From Gemmatimonadota bacterium (lineage in GTDB: Bacteria; JAAXHH01): 64,000 nucleotides of DNA. The notes under the pieces are model-generated. The model worked only from the letters and a program-made list of their open reading frames with translations. It did not search any database and was not told where the DNA came from. This document shows, piece after piece, positions 35,214 to 48,163 of the stretch (the stretch's first letter is position 1; each line of letters starts with the position of its first letter). The position numbers were made by a program, and so were the translations under genes. The DNA lies in NCBI GenBank assembly GCA_026705925.1, contig JAPOZT010000011.1:462857-526856 (forward strand). The letters run 5' to 3'.

Positions 35214-37411
35214 GCCACCTCCATGATCTCGGATGTGGCTTTCTGCAGCCGCACCAGGTGATGGAAGTGACCGCGGTTGGCGATCAGTTCTTCGTGGGTG
35301 CCTTCTTCGACGACCCTGCCCTGCTCCAGCACCACCAGCCGGTCGGCGTCCCGCAGCGTGGACAGGCGGTGGGCGATGGCGATCGTCGTGCGGCCCTTGA
35401 TCAGCCGAGCGATGGCTTCCTGGAGCTGTTTCTCCGTCTCGGCGTCTACCGAGGACGTGGCCTCGTCCAGGATCAGGATGCGGGGGTCGTGAAGGATCGC
35501 CCGGGCGATGGAGACGCGCTGCTTCTCGCCACCCGACAGCCCCGTGCCCTTATCCCCGAGAATCGTATCGTATCCATCGGGCTTCGCGAGAATGAAGTTG
35601 TGGGCGTTGGCCGCCCGGGCCGCCGCCATGATGTCCTCGAAACTCGCGGCGGGCTTCCCGTAGGCGATGTTCTCCCGGATCGTCCCGTTGAAAAGGATCG
35701 GTTCCTGCAGGACGACCCCGATATGGCCCCGCAGGTCCTCGAGCCGGATGTCCCGCAGGTCCACGCCGTCCAGCGTGATCGAACCGTAGTTCACGTCGTA
35801 GAACCGGCAGATGAGATTGATGGTCGTACTCTTCCCGGCGCCCGACTTGCCGACCAGCCCGATCATCTCGCCGGGCCGGATATGGAGATTGACGTCCCGC
35901 AGCACCGGCAGCGCGGCGTCGTACCCGAACGTCACGCCGTGGAACCTGATCTCGCCCCGCGTTTGCAGCATCTGCTTCGCGTTCTTGTCCTCGTAGTTCT
36001 CCGGTTCCATGTCGATAAGCTCAAAGACCCGTTCGGCGGCGCTCATGGCCCGCGTCATCCAGCTGTTGACCCGGCCGAGCCACCGCAGCGGACCGTAGAA
36101 CATCTGCAGGTAGAAGTAGAACAGGATCAGTTCGCCCAGGGTGAGTTCCTGTCCGAGCACCTGCCCGCCCCCCACCAGCCACACCACGATGAAGCCCAGG
36201 AAGTTCAGCAGGCCCATGGTGGAGAAGTAGTAGATCCACTGTTTCTCGGTCCAGTACTCCAGGGCGAACATGTCCCTCGCGTTGCGTTTGAACCGGCCTA
36301 CCTCCCTGTTCTCCTGGGCGAAGGCCTTGACGATCCGTATCCCCGACAGGGATTCCTGGATGTGGGTGAAAAACCCTTCCCACTGGCGCCACATGCGGGT
36401 GTAGTAAGTCCGCAATCTCCGGTACAGGACCCTTCCCCAGATGATGATGAGCGGCACGGGGATGAGGATGTAGAGCGTGAGCACCCAGTTGGTGTAGAAC
36501 AGTATGCCGATAATCCCGAGCGTCGTCATCCAGCGGAGGATGAGGAAGGGCAGGCCGTCCACCAGGAAACTGCGCACGTTCCGGGTGTCCCGCGTCACGC
36601 GCGAAAGCAGGCCGCCCGTCTTCTGCTTGTCGTGGAAGCCCAGCGAAAGGTATTCGACGTGATGGTACACCTGGGCCCGGATATCCGCCACCACGCGGGC
36701 GCCCACCCAGGCCGTCAGCCAGCCGTTCGCCATCTCCCCCAGCCAGCGGAGGACGAGCAGGCCGGCCATGGCCGCGACGAACCAGAACAGCAGGTCCACG
36801 TCCTCGTTCGCGAAGGCGTCGTCGATGATGAGCTGCGTTATCTTGGGCGGAAGGAGCTCCGCCACGCTGAGCACGGCGAACAGCGCCACCATGGCGATGG
36901 CCTTGGCCCGGTGGGCGCCCAGGTAGGCGCAGATCCGCTTGAGCATGCCCCACTTGCTGACGCAGGCGGGACACAGCCCGTCCCGGGTGGGCAGGCGCCT
37001 GCCGCAGGTTTCGCAGACCACCCGGGGGAATTCCGTCTTGACCTGGAACGGCTTTTCCTCGATGTGCTGCTCGATGCCGCGCTGCGCCTCGTTGAAGACG
37101 TCCACGCGGCTCTGGGAATAGCGGATCAGCGGAATCGTGTCATCGGCCGTGGAGACCTCAAGGCAGGAGCCGCCTACCAGGGGTTCCACCGCCACCCTGG
37201 TCAGGTCCTCCAGCGGGACGGCGATGTCGTCGCCGGCGCCGTTGAGTTCCAATGCCATGACGCGGCGGTCGGTTACGATGAGCCAGGAGGGCTGGAAACG
37301 GCCTTTCGCATCCAGGTCCGATTCCAGGGTGATGTGGATTTCTTCGTCGGTTTCCAGTACGGGGTAGAGTTTCTTTTGAATCTGATCCGGCAGGGGATCG
37401 GCCAGGCGCAT
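35210..37411 (-). CDS. ABC exporter (fused TMD-NBD) with N-terminal PH-like domain and zinc ribbon, second subunit
   Basis: A 733-residue protein with the same plan as the next gene: N-terminal beta-rich domain (PSWLIVTDRRVMALELNG), a zinc ribbon CETCGRRLPTRDGLCPAC at about 158-175, six membrane helices, then an ATPase with GKSGAGKSTT, LSGGEKQRVS, ILILDEATSS and AIAHRLSTL. Both ATPase sites of the pair therefore look intact, unlike many heterodimeric exporters. The ATG at 37411 is chosen because AAAGGAAG lies 6-7 nt upstream; the frame is open to 37474. It is the first gene of the operon ABC-ABC-DUF1854-PhyH-GH32-PLP enzyme. Confidence 0.9.
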   Translation of the reverse strand: MRLADPLPDQIQKKLYPVLETDEEIHITLESDLDAKGRFQPSWLIVTDRRVMALELNGAGDDIAVPLEDLTRVAVEPLVGGSCLEVSTADDTIPLIRYSQSRVDVFNEAQRGIEQHIEEKPFQVKTEFPRVVCETCGRRLPTRDGLCPACVSKWGMLKRICAYLGAHRAKAIAMVALFAVLSVAELLPPKITQLIIDDAFANEDVDLLFWFVAAMAGLLVLRWLGEMANGWLTAWVGARVVADIRAQVYHHVEYLSLGFHDKQKTGGLLSRVTRDTRNVRSFLVDGLPFLILRWMTTLGIIGILFYTNWVLTLYILIPVPLIIIWGRVLYRRLRTYYTRMWRQWEGFFTHIQESLSGIRIVKAFAQENREVGRFKRNARDMFALEYWTEKQWIYYFSTMGLLNFLGFIVVWLVGGGQVLGQELTLGELILFYFYLQMFYGPLRWLGRVNSWMTRAMSAAERVFELIDMEPENYEDKNAKQMLQTRGEIRFHGVTFGYDAALPVLRDVNLHIRPGEMIGLVGKSGAGKSTTINLICRFYDVNYGSITLDGVDLRDIRLEDLRGHIGVVLQEPILFNGTIRENIAYGKPAASFEDIMAAARAANAHNFILAKPDGYDTILGDKGTGLSGGEKQRVSIARAILHDPRILILDEATSSVDAETEKQLQEAIARLIKGRTTIAIAHRLSTLRDADRLVVLEQGRVVEEGTHEELIANRGHFHHLVRLQKATSEIMEVA

Positions 37412-37628
37412 GTAACTTCCTTTGGGACCTTGCTGCGGGGCGTGCCGCCTTGAGGACTGAACGGGACCGGTCATATATCAATAAAGTGGATGCATCCGTA
37501 ACGTTTCACTGCTTCGAATGCGAATTGAAGTCCTGGGACAGGGTGAGGAAATCGCGGCTCGCTCCAGTTCGCAAAGGTACACTTTCTAAGCCCGAAAATC
37601 AAGGAAAAGCAGCCTGCCGAAATCGTTT

Positions 37629-37641
37629 ATTTACTGTAAAT
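37629..37641. promoter_or_regulatory. Small palindrome upstream of the PfkB kinase
   Basis: ATTTAC-T-GTAAAT, a perfect 6-bp inverted repeat around one base, lies about 40 bp before the PfkB start in AT-rich DNA. The same arms ATTTAC/GTAAAT occur at 19611-19626. It may be an operator; the evidence is slight. Confidence 0.3.
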
Positions 37642-37679
37642 ACTTTGATTTACGTCCACTGGATCTTACATTGCCTGAG

Positions 37680-38696
37680 ATGACTCCATACCGCCTCGAA
37701 AGCCTGCTGTCCCGCTTCGCCGGCCTATCCATCATGGTCGTGGGCGACTTCTTCCTGGACAAGTACCTGGTCCTCGATCCGGCACTGGACGAACCGTCCC
37801 TGGAGACGGGGCTGGCCGCGCGCCAGGTCGTGGCCAGACGCTGCATGCCCGGCGCCGCGGGCACGGTCGTGGCCAACCTGCACGCCCTGGGCGTCGGAGA
37901 CCTGTTCGCCGTGGGGATCACGGGCGACGACGGGGAGGGGTACGAGCTCAGGCAGGGCCTGGCGGCCATGGGGGTCCGCCTCGACGGACTGGTCGAATCC
38001 CCGGACCGGTTCACACCCACCTACATCAAGCCCATGAACCGGGAATCGGGAGGAGAACGGGAATCAAGCCGCATCGACATACAGAACCGGACGCCCACGC
38101 CGCGTGACCTGGAAGGCCGGTTGATCGAATTCATGGAAGACATGACGCCCGGGGTGGACGGCGTGGCCGTCCTGGACCAGGTGGGACAGCGCAACACGGG
38201 GGTTGTCACGGACCGGGTCCGGGATGCGCTCTGTGGCCTGGGCAGGACATTGCCGGACAAGGTCATGCTGGCGGATTCGCGCGAACGCATCAGCGAATTC
38301 CGCCACGTCATCCGCAAGGGGAACCGGGACGAGATGCGCGGAGCGTCCGAAAAATCGGGGTTGGGAAAGATGCGCGGAACGGACGTAGGAATGGCGCGGC
38401 CGGTTTACGTCACCCTCGGCGCGGACGGCCTGCTGCTGATCGACGGCGAAGACCGCCGGCATGTGCCCGGCATACGCGTTCCGGGGCCCGTGGACACCGT
38501 CGGGGCCGGGGACAGCGTCACGGCCGGGATCGTGGCCTCGCTGGCCGCCGGCGCGACGCCCATGGAGGCCGGCCTGGTCGGCAACCTCGCGGCTTCGGTC
38601 ACCGTCCGTCAACTGGGAGTCACGGGAACGGCCTCGCCCACGCAATTGGCGGAAGCATTGAAGATACTGATGGAAGATAAGAAGACGCCGGGCTGA
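37680..38696 (+). CDS. PfkB-family carbohydrate kinase
   Basis: A 338-residue ribokinase-fold protein resembling the kinase half of heptose-phosphate kinases (RfaE/HldE) in its opening RLESLLSRFAGLSIMVVGDFFLDKYL. Gly-rich motif 1 is AARQVVARRCMPGAAGTVVANLHALGV; the C-terminal PfkB signature is GPVDTVGAGDSVTAGIVASLAAGA with the catalytic Asp in GAGDS. The internal part has an inserted charged loop around HVIRKGNRDEMRGASEKSG. The substrate cannot be fixed. ATG 37680 is preferred to a TTG nine bases upstream. It is divergent from the ABC operon across about 270 bp. Confidence 0.85.
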   Translation: MTPYRLESLLSRFAGLSIMVVGDFFLDKYLVLDPALDEPSLETGLAARQVVARRCMPGAAGTVVANLHALGVGDLFAVGITGDDGEGYELRQGLAAMGVRLDGLVESPDRFTPTYIKPMNRESGGERESSRIDIQNRTPTPRDLEGRLIEFMEDMTPGVDGVAVLDQVGQRNTGVVTDRVRDALCGLGRTLPDKVMLADSRERISEFRHVIRKGNRDEMRGASEKSGLGKMRGTDVGMARPVYVTLGADGLLLIDGEDRRHVPGIRVPGPVDTVGAGDSVTAGIVASLAAGATPMEAGLVGNLAASVTVRQLGVTGTASPTQLAEALKILMEDKKTPG

Positions 38697-38774
38697 GGGG
38701 GTCGTATCCAGTTTCGGAGTTGCGGCCGAACAGGTGGTTCGGCACGGCAGGTGGTACGGCACGAATTAAATCGT

Positions 38775-39410
38775 CTAACGAGGATCTACCTTCCAGAAAT
38801 TGAAGACCACTGAGGCGGCGACCGGAATCCACTGGACGTTCCGGTTGTTGAATGCGCGAATGTACCGGACGTCCAGCGCCAGGCCGACCGTGGACGTCAT
38901 CGGCAAATGCACGCCGCCGCCGATGAGGATGCTGAATGAAGTCTCTGAACTGAACGCGGTCAACTTCGTGCCGCGCATGGTACCGAAGAACCGGTCGATT
39001 GCCCTGGAGTAGCCGATGCCGCCCACCCCGTAGACAGCCGCGGGGGAAGTGGCGGTCTTGTACATCAATCCGAAGTTGGCGCCTTCCAGGCTTACGTTGG
39101 CATCCACGTCCGGTCCTAGTCGCTGCAGCGCGTCGTCACTCAGGCGATCCCGGTCGTGTTGGCCGCGTTTGACGGAAAAGAGGTTGTCATAGCCGTTGAA
39201 CGCGAGATGAACGGATTCGGAAACGCGTACCGTTATCCCCAGGAGGAACAGGGATCCTCTGGTTTTTCCGTCCGCAAAATCGCCTGAAGGAATACTCCGC
39301 CCGCCGCCCAGGCTGATCGACATGCGCTTTTCAGGGTCCTGGGCGAATCCCTTGCCGGTGGCCGGCAACGAGACTGCGGTAGCAAGCAGGATTAAGACGA
39401 TCTTCTTCAT
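38775..39410 (-). CDS. Putative outer-membrane beta-barrel protein
   Basis: A 211-residue protein. The first 23 residues are a signal peptide (MKKIVLILLATAVSLPATGKGFAQ). The rest alternates hydrophobic and polar residues in short strands, with SISLGGGRSIPSGDFADG near the N-terminus and a final VAASVVFNFWKVDPR ending close to an aromatic residue, as in OmpA/OmpW-like barrels of about eight strands. I do not recognise a specific family. The ATG at 39408-39410 is the one directly before the signal peptide. It lies about 62 bp after the helicase gene in the same direction and would sit in the outer membrane, implying a diderm organism. Confidence 0.7.
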   Translation of the reverse strand: MKKIVLILLATAVSLPATGKGFAQDPEKRMSISLGGGRSIPSGDFADGKTRGSLFLLGITVRVSESVHLAFNGYDNLFSVKRGQHDRDRLSDDALQRLGPDVDANVSLEGANFGLMYKTATSPAAVYGVGGIGYSRAIDRFFGTMRGTKLTAFSSETSFSILIGGGVHLPMTSTVGLALDVRYIRAFNNRNVQWIPVAASVVFNFWKVDPR

Positions 39411-39472
39411 GCAAGTCGCCCGTGACCGGCTGTCAGGGCCATCGAGATGCGCCGGTCCGCATTTCGTGCGCA

Positions 39473-44014
<4,542 letters not shown>

Positions 44015-44376
44015 TGGGTTTCTGTTCTTGTGATTCAGATTTCAGACGGACCGTCGCGTTTCCGGTGAACTTTCGCGCATACGGCAAAACGGTCCGGCGA
44101 AGGAAAGTGCTATACTTAAGAAGGAAGTCGATTTCTTTGTTACAATCAAGTGTTGAGTGCGATCCCTGTGCCGGGTTTCTCTTCCGCGGTCGACGTGCGG
44201 TCACAGGGCCGGCGCATCCATGACAAACCGGTGGTTTCCGGTCCGGAGGTAACCAGCCGGAGCGGATATGAACACCTGGTTGGCCGCCTGCGTCAGAATG
44301 TCGGAAAACGTCCGGAAGATACTGGGCGGCAAGGGTTCTCGCGACAGGTGACGATAGCTGGTACAGGTAACGACGG
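44015..44376. other. Intergenic region with no recognised feature
   Basis: These 362 bp between the start of lhr and the end of the 54-residue membrane protein gene hold no convincing gene on either strand. The part near lhr (about 44100-44160) is AT-rich and probably contains the lhr promoter, but I cannot place -35 and -10 boxes confidently. No clear hairpin plus T-run terminator is visible. Confidence 0.5.
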
Positions 44377-44541
44377 CTAGTAGGCAATGGCGTAGATCAG
44401 CAGGCCAGCGCCCAGGATGAGCGCGACCAATCCCCGGTTCCGGGTGGTGAGCCCGATCCGCTCCACCGTCCTGCCGCCGGCCCATACGACCACGCCCGAT
44501 ACGAAGAGGTAGATTCCGGCGGCGATCAGTAACACGCTCAT
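44377..44541 (-). CDS. Small two-helix membrane protein (54 aa), paralogue of its neighbour
   Basis: A 54-residue protein: a hydrophobic helix (SVLLIAAGIYLFVSGVVVW, residues 2-20), a conserved hairpin AGGRTVERIGLTTRNRG (21-37), and a second helix (LVALILGAGLLIYAIAY). The hairpin matches that of the gene just upstream (44582-44776) at AGG-x-x-[VM]-ERIGL-[ST]-T-x-x-RG, so the two are tandem paralogues. No known family comes to mind. It is probably the last gene of a minus-strand transcript with the M20 amidohydrolase, the PhyH oxygenase and its paralogue; it lies 40 bp after the latter. Coding status is supported by conserved protein similarity rather than length. Confidence 0.72.
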   Translation of the reverse strand: MSVLLIAAGIYLFVSGVVVWAGGRTVERIGLTTRNRGLVALILGAGLLIYAIAY

Positions 44542-44581
44542 GATACTGGCCGAAGCTGAGATTGTGGGGTCCGGGAAAACG

Positions 44582-44776
44582 TCAGGTCAGCAAGGTAACT
44601 CCGATGGTGTTCAATACAACGCCCACTGCCATGGCGATCTTGCCGCGCCTCGGAGTGGACAGGCCGATACGTTCCATGTTGTTGCCGCCGGCCATGGCGA
44701 GCAGACCCGTGATGAAGAGAAACATGCCCACGAGCATCAGTGGGAAGATAAAGACTGCGTCCAACACTTCGCTCAT
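44582..44776 (-). CDS. Small two-helix membrane protein (64 aa), paralogue of its neighbour
   Basis: A 64-residue protein with a membrane helix at about 8-28 (VFIFPLMLVGMFLFITGLLAM), the hairpin AGGNNMERIGLSTPRRG at 29-45, and a second helix (KIAMAVGVVLNTIGVTLL). It starts with a soluble MSEVLDA absent from the 54-residue paralogue. GGAGCCACC just before the ATG supplies a ribosome-binding site. It follows the PhyH gene by 39 bp. Function unknown; both halves of the hairpin carry positive charge, which would place the loop in the cytoplasm by the positive-inside rule. Confidence 0.75.
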   Translation of the reverse strand: MSEVLDAVFIFPLMLVGMFLFITGLLAMAGGNNMERIGLSTPRRGKIAMAVGVVLNTIGVTLLT

Positions 44777-44815
44777 ACCGGGTGGCTCCTTGTTGAATGA
44801 CGACCCTTAATTGAA

Positions 44816-45619
44816 TCACGCCTCGTATAGCACCGGGCAATAGGCGGGATCGTCCAGGTGCTGCACGTAGTAGTCGTTGCGGCCCTCCACCGGCCGGACG
44901 TTTTCCGTGCGCAGGTGGAAGGCGAAGCTGCGGCGCGGCGTGTCCGATACATTCGGCCCGCTGGCGTGGTAGGTGTGGCGGTCGTGGAAACTGACCGCGC
45001 CGGGAGGCAGGGCCGCCTCGACTTCTTCCCAGCTTTCTCCCTCGGGTACGGGGATGTCCTTCTGCTGCGCCTCGTGGTCATGGCCGAAGAAGTCGCCGCT
45101 GTCCAGCAGCCCCCACCGGTGCGAGCCCCGCAGGAACCGCATGGGACCGGACTCCGCAGTCACATCGCTCACGGCGACCCAGGCCGTAAACAGCTCGCCA
45201 TCCAGGTACTTCCAGTACTGCTTGTCCTGGTGCCAGCCGACGTTGCCGGACACCCCGCCGACCGAGCCGACCGGCGGCTTGTAGAGCATCTGCGACGCCC
45301 ACAGCTGGACGCGCTTCGCCCCCGACAGGGCGGCCGCCCAGCGCCCGATAGCGGGGTGCGAGGCCAGTTCGTAGATGGTGCGGTCCGACAGATGCGCCTG
45401 GTCGATTTTCCGGATGCGTTTCGGGTCGTCTCCAGGGTTCCAGGACCGGCGCGGCGGTTCCCCGGTCTCGTATTCGCCGGCCATGACCGCATCCATGCGG
45501 GCGGTCACGCGTTCGATCAGTTCGGACGGCAGAATCGGCGGCGAGAAATAGAAACCGTCTCGCCGGTATCTTTCGCCGGCGTCTGGGGGAATCCGCACCG
45601 TGGAAATGGAGATGGTCAT
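44816..45619 (-). CDS. Phytanoyl-CoA dioxygenase-like (PhyH) oxygenase
   Basis: A 267-residue Fe(II)/2-oxoglutarate oxygenase. Iron ligands H130 and D132 are in GNVGWHQDKQYW, the distal H218 in RHTYHASGPNVS, and R229 or R230 is the 2-oxoglutarate anchor. MRFLRGSHRWG precedes the distal half, and ERYRRDGFYFSPPILPSELIERV is the family opening. ATG 45619 is chosen since the preceding 17 codons of open frame overlap the region just after the M20 gene and lack family similarity. It lies 54 bp after the M20 amidohydrolase gene and 39 bp before the small membrane protein pair. Confidence 0.88.
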   Translation of the reverse strand: MTISISTVRIPPDAGERYRRDGFYFSPPILPSELIERVTARMDAVMAGEYETGEPPRRSWNPGDDPKRIRKIDQAHLSDRTIYELASHPAIGRWAAALSGAKRVQLWASQMLYKPPVGSVGGVSGNVGWHQDKQYWKYLDGELFTAWVAVSDVTAESGPMRFLRGSHRWGLLDSGDFFGHDHEAQQKDIPVPEGESWEEVEAALPPGAVSFHDRHTYHASGPNVSDTPRRSFAFHLRTENVRPVEGRNDYYVQHLDDPAYCPVLYEA

Positions 45620-45673
45620 ACGGTCCTTACTCGTCAGGCCTTCGGGCATTCGCCCACGATTGCCAGACACGCA

Positions 45674-47080
45674 CTACGCCTCAGGCAGCGCACTCTTGTA
45701 CGTCTTGCCGTCTCTCGCCTCGTCGAATTCCTCGTTGGCGCGTTTGAGCAGGTCCGGGTCCCGCAACAGGTCAAGGCCCGTCAGCGCCAGGGACTTGGCC
45801 GCGAAGAGCATGCCTCTGCTGCCGATGCTCGAACCGGAGGAGGCCACCATCTGCCAGCTGTGGGCCGGCGTGCCCAGGGGCCAGCAGCAGGTCGTGAGCT
45901 GCCCCGTGGGCGCGATCCAGCTCACATCGCCCACGTCCGTCGAACCTTCCACGTGCGGGGGGGTATCGGTATGGGGAAGCACCTGCGTCCAGAGGGGATT
46001 CTCGATGCTTTCGGCAATGGAATCCTTGACCGTCGATTTCTCCATGCGCTCGTAGGCCGACTGGACCGCGTTCTCGGGAAAGGTCGCCTGCAGCTGCCGG
46101 GCGAAGCGGCGCTCCTCGGCGGTGAATGCGAGATCGTTCACGGCCTGCATGTTCTTCAGCATCAGGTCGGAGATCGTGCCGTTCGGTAGGACCTCGTAGG
46201 CGCCCCCGATGAACTCGATATCGTGGGTGGTGCCGCTCATCAGCGCGGCACCCTTCGCGATGTCGAGCACCCGTTCGTACATCTCGTCCACCTCGGCGCG
46301 TTTCGGGGACCGGATGTAGTACCACACCTGAGCATAGGCCGGCACCACGTTCGGCGCCTCCCCACCGCTCGTGACCACGCTGTGGATGCGGGCCTCGGGG
46401 ACGACGTGCTCCCGGAGGTAGTTCATGCCCACGTCCATCAGCATCACGCCGTCGAGGGCGCTGCGTCCCTGGTGCGGCATGGCCGAGGCATGGGCGGCCA
46501 CGCCGTGGAAGTTCACCTTGAAGGAGTTGAGTGCGAGCGACGAACCGTTCCAGACCACGTTCGTTGCGCCGGGATGCCAGGTGATGGCGGCGTCGAGGTC
46601 GTCGAATACGCCGTCGCGCGCCATGAGCACCTTGCCCACCACCTGCTCCTCCGCGGGACAGCCGTAGTACCGGATCGTGCCGCCGATGCCGTCCCGTTCC
46701 ATCGCGCGCTTCAGGGCCTTTACCGAACCCAGGCACGCCGTGCCGAAGAGGTTGTGGCCGCAGCCGTGGCCGGGGCCGCCCGGTTCGATGGCTTCCCGCT
46801 CGGTGGAAACCGTCTGCGACAGGCCCGGCAGTGCATCGTACTCGCCCAGGAACCCGATGATGGGATCTCCCGAGCCCCAGGTGGCGACGAAGGCCGTTTC
46901 CATCCCCCCGGCGCCCCACTCGATGGTAAAGCCGTCCGCTTCCAGATCCTTTGCCTGCAGTTTCGACGCGTAGGTCTCCTGCATCGCGATCTGCGGATGG
47001 TCCCAGATGTCCATGGCCATCCGGGACAGGTCGTCGTCCTGGTCGCTTATGTAATCGATGATCAGTTTTTCCGCGGTCAT
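45674..47080 (-). CDS. M20-family amidohydrolase (AbgB-like)
   Basis: A 468-residue M20D peptidase-like amidohydrolase, most like the p-aminobenzoyl-glutamate hydrolase subunit AbgB. Metal-binding motifs: FLGEYDALPG (the Asp/Glu pair), GPGHGCGHNLFG (His), YYGCPAEEQVVGK with the catalytic Glu-Glu, AAITWHPG (His), and near the end PTGQLTTCCWPLGTPAHSWQM with the last His. The dimerisation lid starts at NFHGVAAHASAMPHQGRSALDG. Substrates are N-acyl or N-aroyl amino acids. ATG 47078-47080 is selected because similarity begins there; upstream open frame runs into AT-rich repeat DNA. It heads the group with PhyH and the two small membrane proteins. Confidence 0.9.
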   Translation of the reverse strand: MTAEKLIIDYISDQDDDLSRMAMDIWDHPQIAMQETYASKLQAKDLEADGFTIEWGAGGMETAFVATWGSGDPIIGFLGEYDALPGLSQTVSTEREAIEPGGPGHGCGHNLFGTACLGSVKALKRAMERDGIGGTIRYYGCPAEEQVVGKVLMARDGVFDDLDAAITWHPGATNVVWNGSSLALNSFKVNFHGVAAHASAMPHQGRSALDGVMLMDVGMNYLREHVVPEARIHSVVTSGGEAPNVVPAYAQVWYYIRSPKRAEVDEMYERVLDIAKGAALMSGTTHDIEFIGGAYEVLPNGTISDLMLKNMQAVNDLAFTAEERRFARQLQATFPENAVQSAYERMEKSTVKDSIAESIENPLWTQVLPHTDTPPHVEGSTDVGDVSWIAPTGQLTTCCWPLGTPAHSWQMVASSGSSIGSRGMLFAAKSLALTGLDLLRDPDLLKRANEEFDEARDGKTYKSALPEA

Positions 47081-47184
47081 GGTCGGGCTCTCCGGTCGGT
47101 GCACGGGATATTCGTGGAAAATGAGGGATTTGGGATGTCGATGCGGTATACAAGGGTATATTATAACTGTCGTCAGGCCTACAT

Positions 47185-47240
47185 GCAACGTAGATGCGAC
47201 GTAGATGCCAACGTAGATGTAACGTAGATACATTGTAGAT
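47185..47240. repeat. Five degenerate 11-12-bp tandem repeats in a divergent intergenic region
   Basis: Units of the form GCAACGTAGAT (47185, 47196, 47207, 47219, 47230) end each time in GTAGAT; the third has one extra base. They fill the space just before the GIY-YIG gene (ATG 47252) and face the M20 gene on the other side. The 11-nt period is about one helical turn, so this could be an array of protein sites or a slippage product. Confidence 0.85.
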
Positions 47241-47251
47241 ACGAATACACC

Positions 47252-48109
47252 ATGCGCCAGTTCGACCGGAAATTCGGCGAGCGCCTTATCGAAGAATCGC
47301 CCATGACGCCGGCGGTCTACCTGTTCAAGGACGGGCAGGGTGCCGTTATCTACGTCGGCAAGGCCGCGAACATAAGGCGGCGCCTCCAGCAGTACCGAAA
47401 CGCCTCGCGCCGCAAGGTGCACCGCAAGATGCGGATGCTGGTCCGGGAGGCGAGCACCCTCGAGATCATGCCGCGTGAGTCGGAACGCGAGGCCCTGCTG
47501 CTCGAGAACGAACTGATCCGCAAGCTGCGGCCGCCGTACAACGAGGACGGCACCTGGGACTTCTTATACCCGGCCCTCGGCCTGGGCGGCACGGAGAAGC
47601 AGGTCCTGCTCTGCTTCACGACCCATGTGGATGCGTGGAAGGAACTGGACCTCAAGTGGTATGGCGTGTTCAAGTCGCGGCGGCGCGCCCTGGCCGCCTT
47701 CGACGCGCTGGTCTACGTGTTGAAGCTGATCGGGCATATCGAACCGGTCCGGCATCTCCCGCCCCACGAACGAATCCGGGGTTCCCGCCTCACCGGCTTC
47801 CGCCAGGTGCCGCCGGAAGTCGTTGCCTCCCTCGAACGCTACCTGTCCGGCGCTGGGTCCGACGCCCTTGTTCCCCTGACCCACGGCCTGCTGGAGAAAC
47901 CCGTCGCCCGACTCAGCGCTTCGGAAGTCCAGCGGAACATCCGTTTTCTGGCGCACTTCCACGAACAGGATCTCGCACCGCTGCGCGCGGCCATGGAATC
48001 GGCGGACCGTCCGGGAATGTACGTGCCGCAGGACGATCGGGACGCGCTGTTCCTTGCCACGGATGAGCGCATTGCCGATAATATCGATGGAGAATCACCT
48101 GTTCAATAG
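47252..48109 (+). CDS. GIY-YIG nuclease domain protein (UvrC N-terminal/Cho-like)
   Basis: A 285-residue protein with a GIY-YIG nuclease domain in the first 95 residues: TPAVYLFKDGQGAVIYVGKAANIRRRLQQYRN (the two signature tripeptide positions here read VYL and YVG), the catalytic Arg in the KAANIRRR helix, and ESEREALLLENELIRKLRPPYN with the metal-binding Glu. This layout matches the UvrC N-terminus and the Cho endonuclease, which incise beside DNA lesions. The C-terminal 190 residues lack UvrB-binding and helix-hairpin-helix motifs, so it is not full UvrC. It neighbours a 3'-5' exonuclease gene 54 bp downstream. Confidence 0.85.
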   Translation: MRQFDRKFGERLIEESPMTPAVYLFKDGQGAVIYVGKAANIRRRLQQYRNASRRKVHRKMRMLVREASTLEIMPRESEREALLLENELIRKLRPPYNEDGTWDFLYPALGLGGTEKQVLLCFTTHVDAWKELDLKWYGVFKSRRRALAAFDALVYVLKLIGHIEPVRHLPPHERIRGSRLTGFRQVPPEVVASLERYLSGAGSDALVPLTHGLLEKPVARLSASEVQRNIRFLAHFHEQDLAPLRAAMESADRPGMYVPQDDRDALFLATDERIADNIDGESPVQ

Positions 48110-48163
48110 CTTAGCAGAAAGGACAATTATGACTGAATCAATCATCCAAACCCGAGACCGATC

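Noticed and set aside
35201-37453. A 750-codon plus-strand open frame opposite the ABC exporter
   Set aside because: Shadow of an ABC gene with complete ATPase motifs on the other strand.
47252-48109. Full UvrC excinuclease subunit
   Set aside because: The protein ends after about 285 residues and lacks the UvrB-binding, RNase-H-like and helix-hairpin-helix parts.
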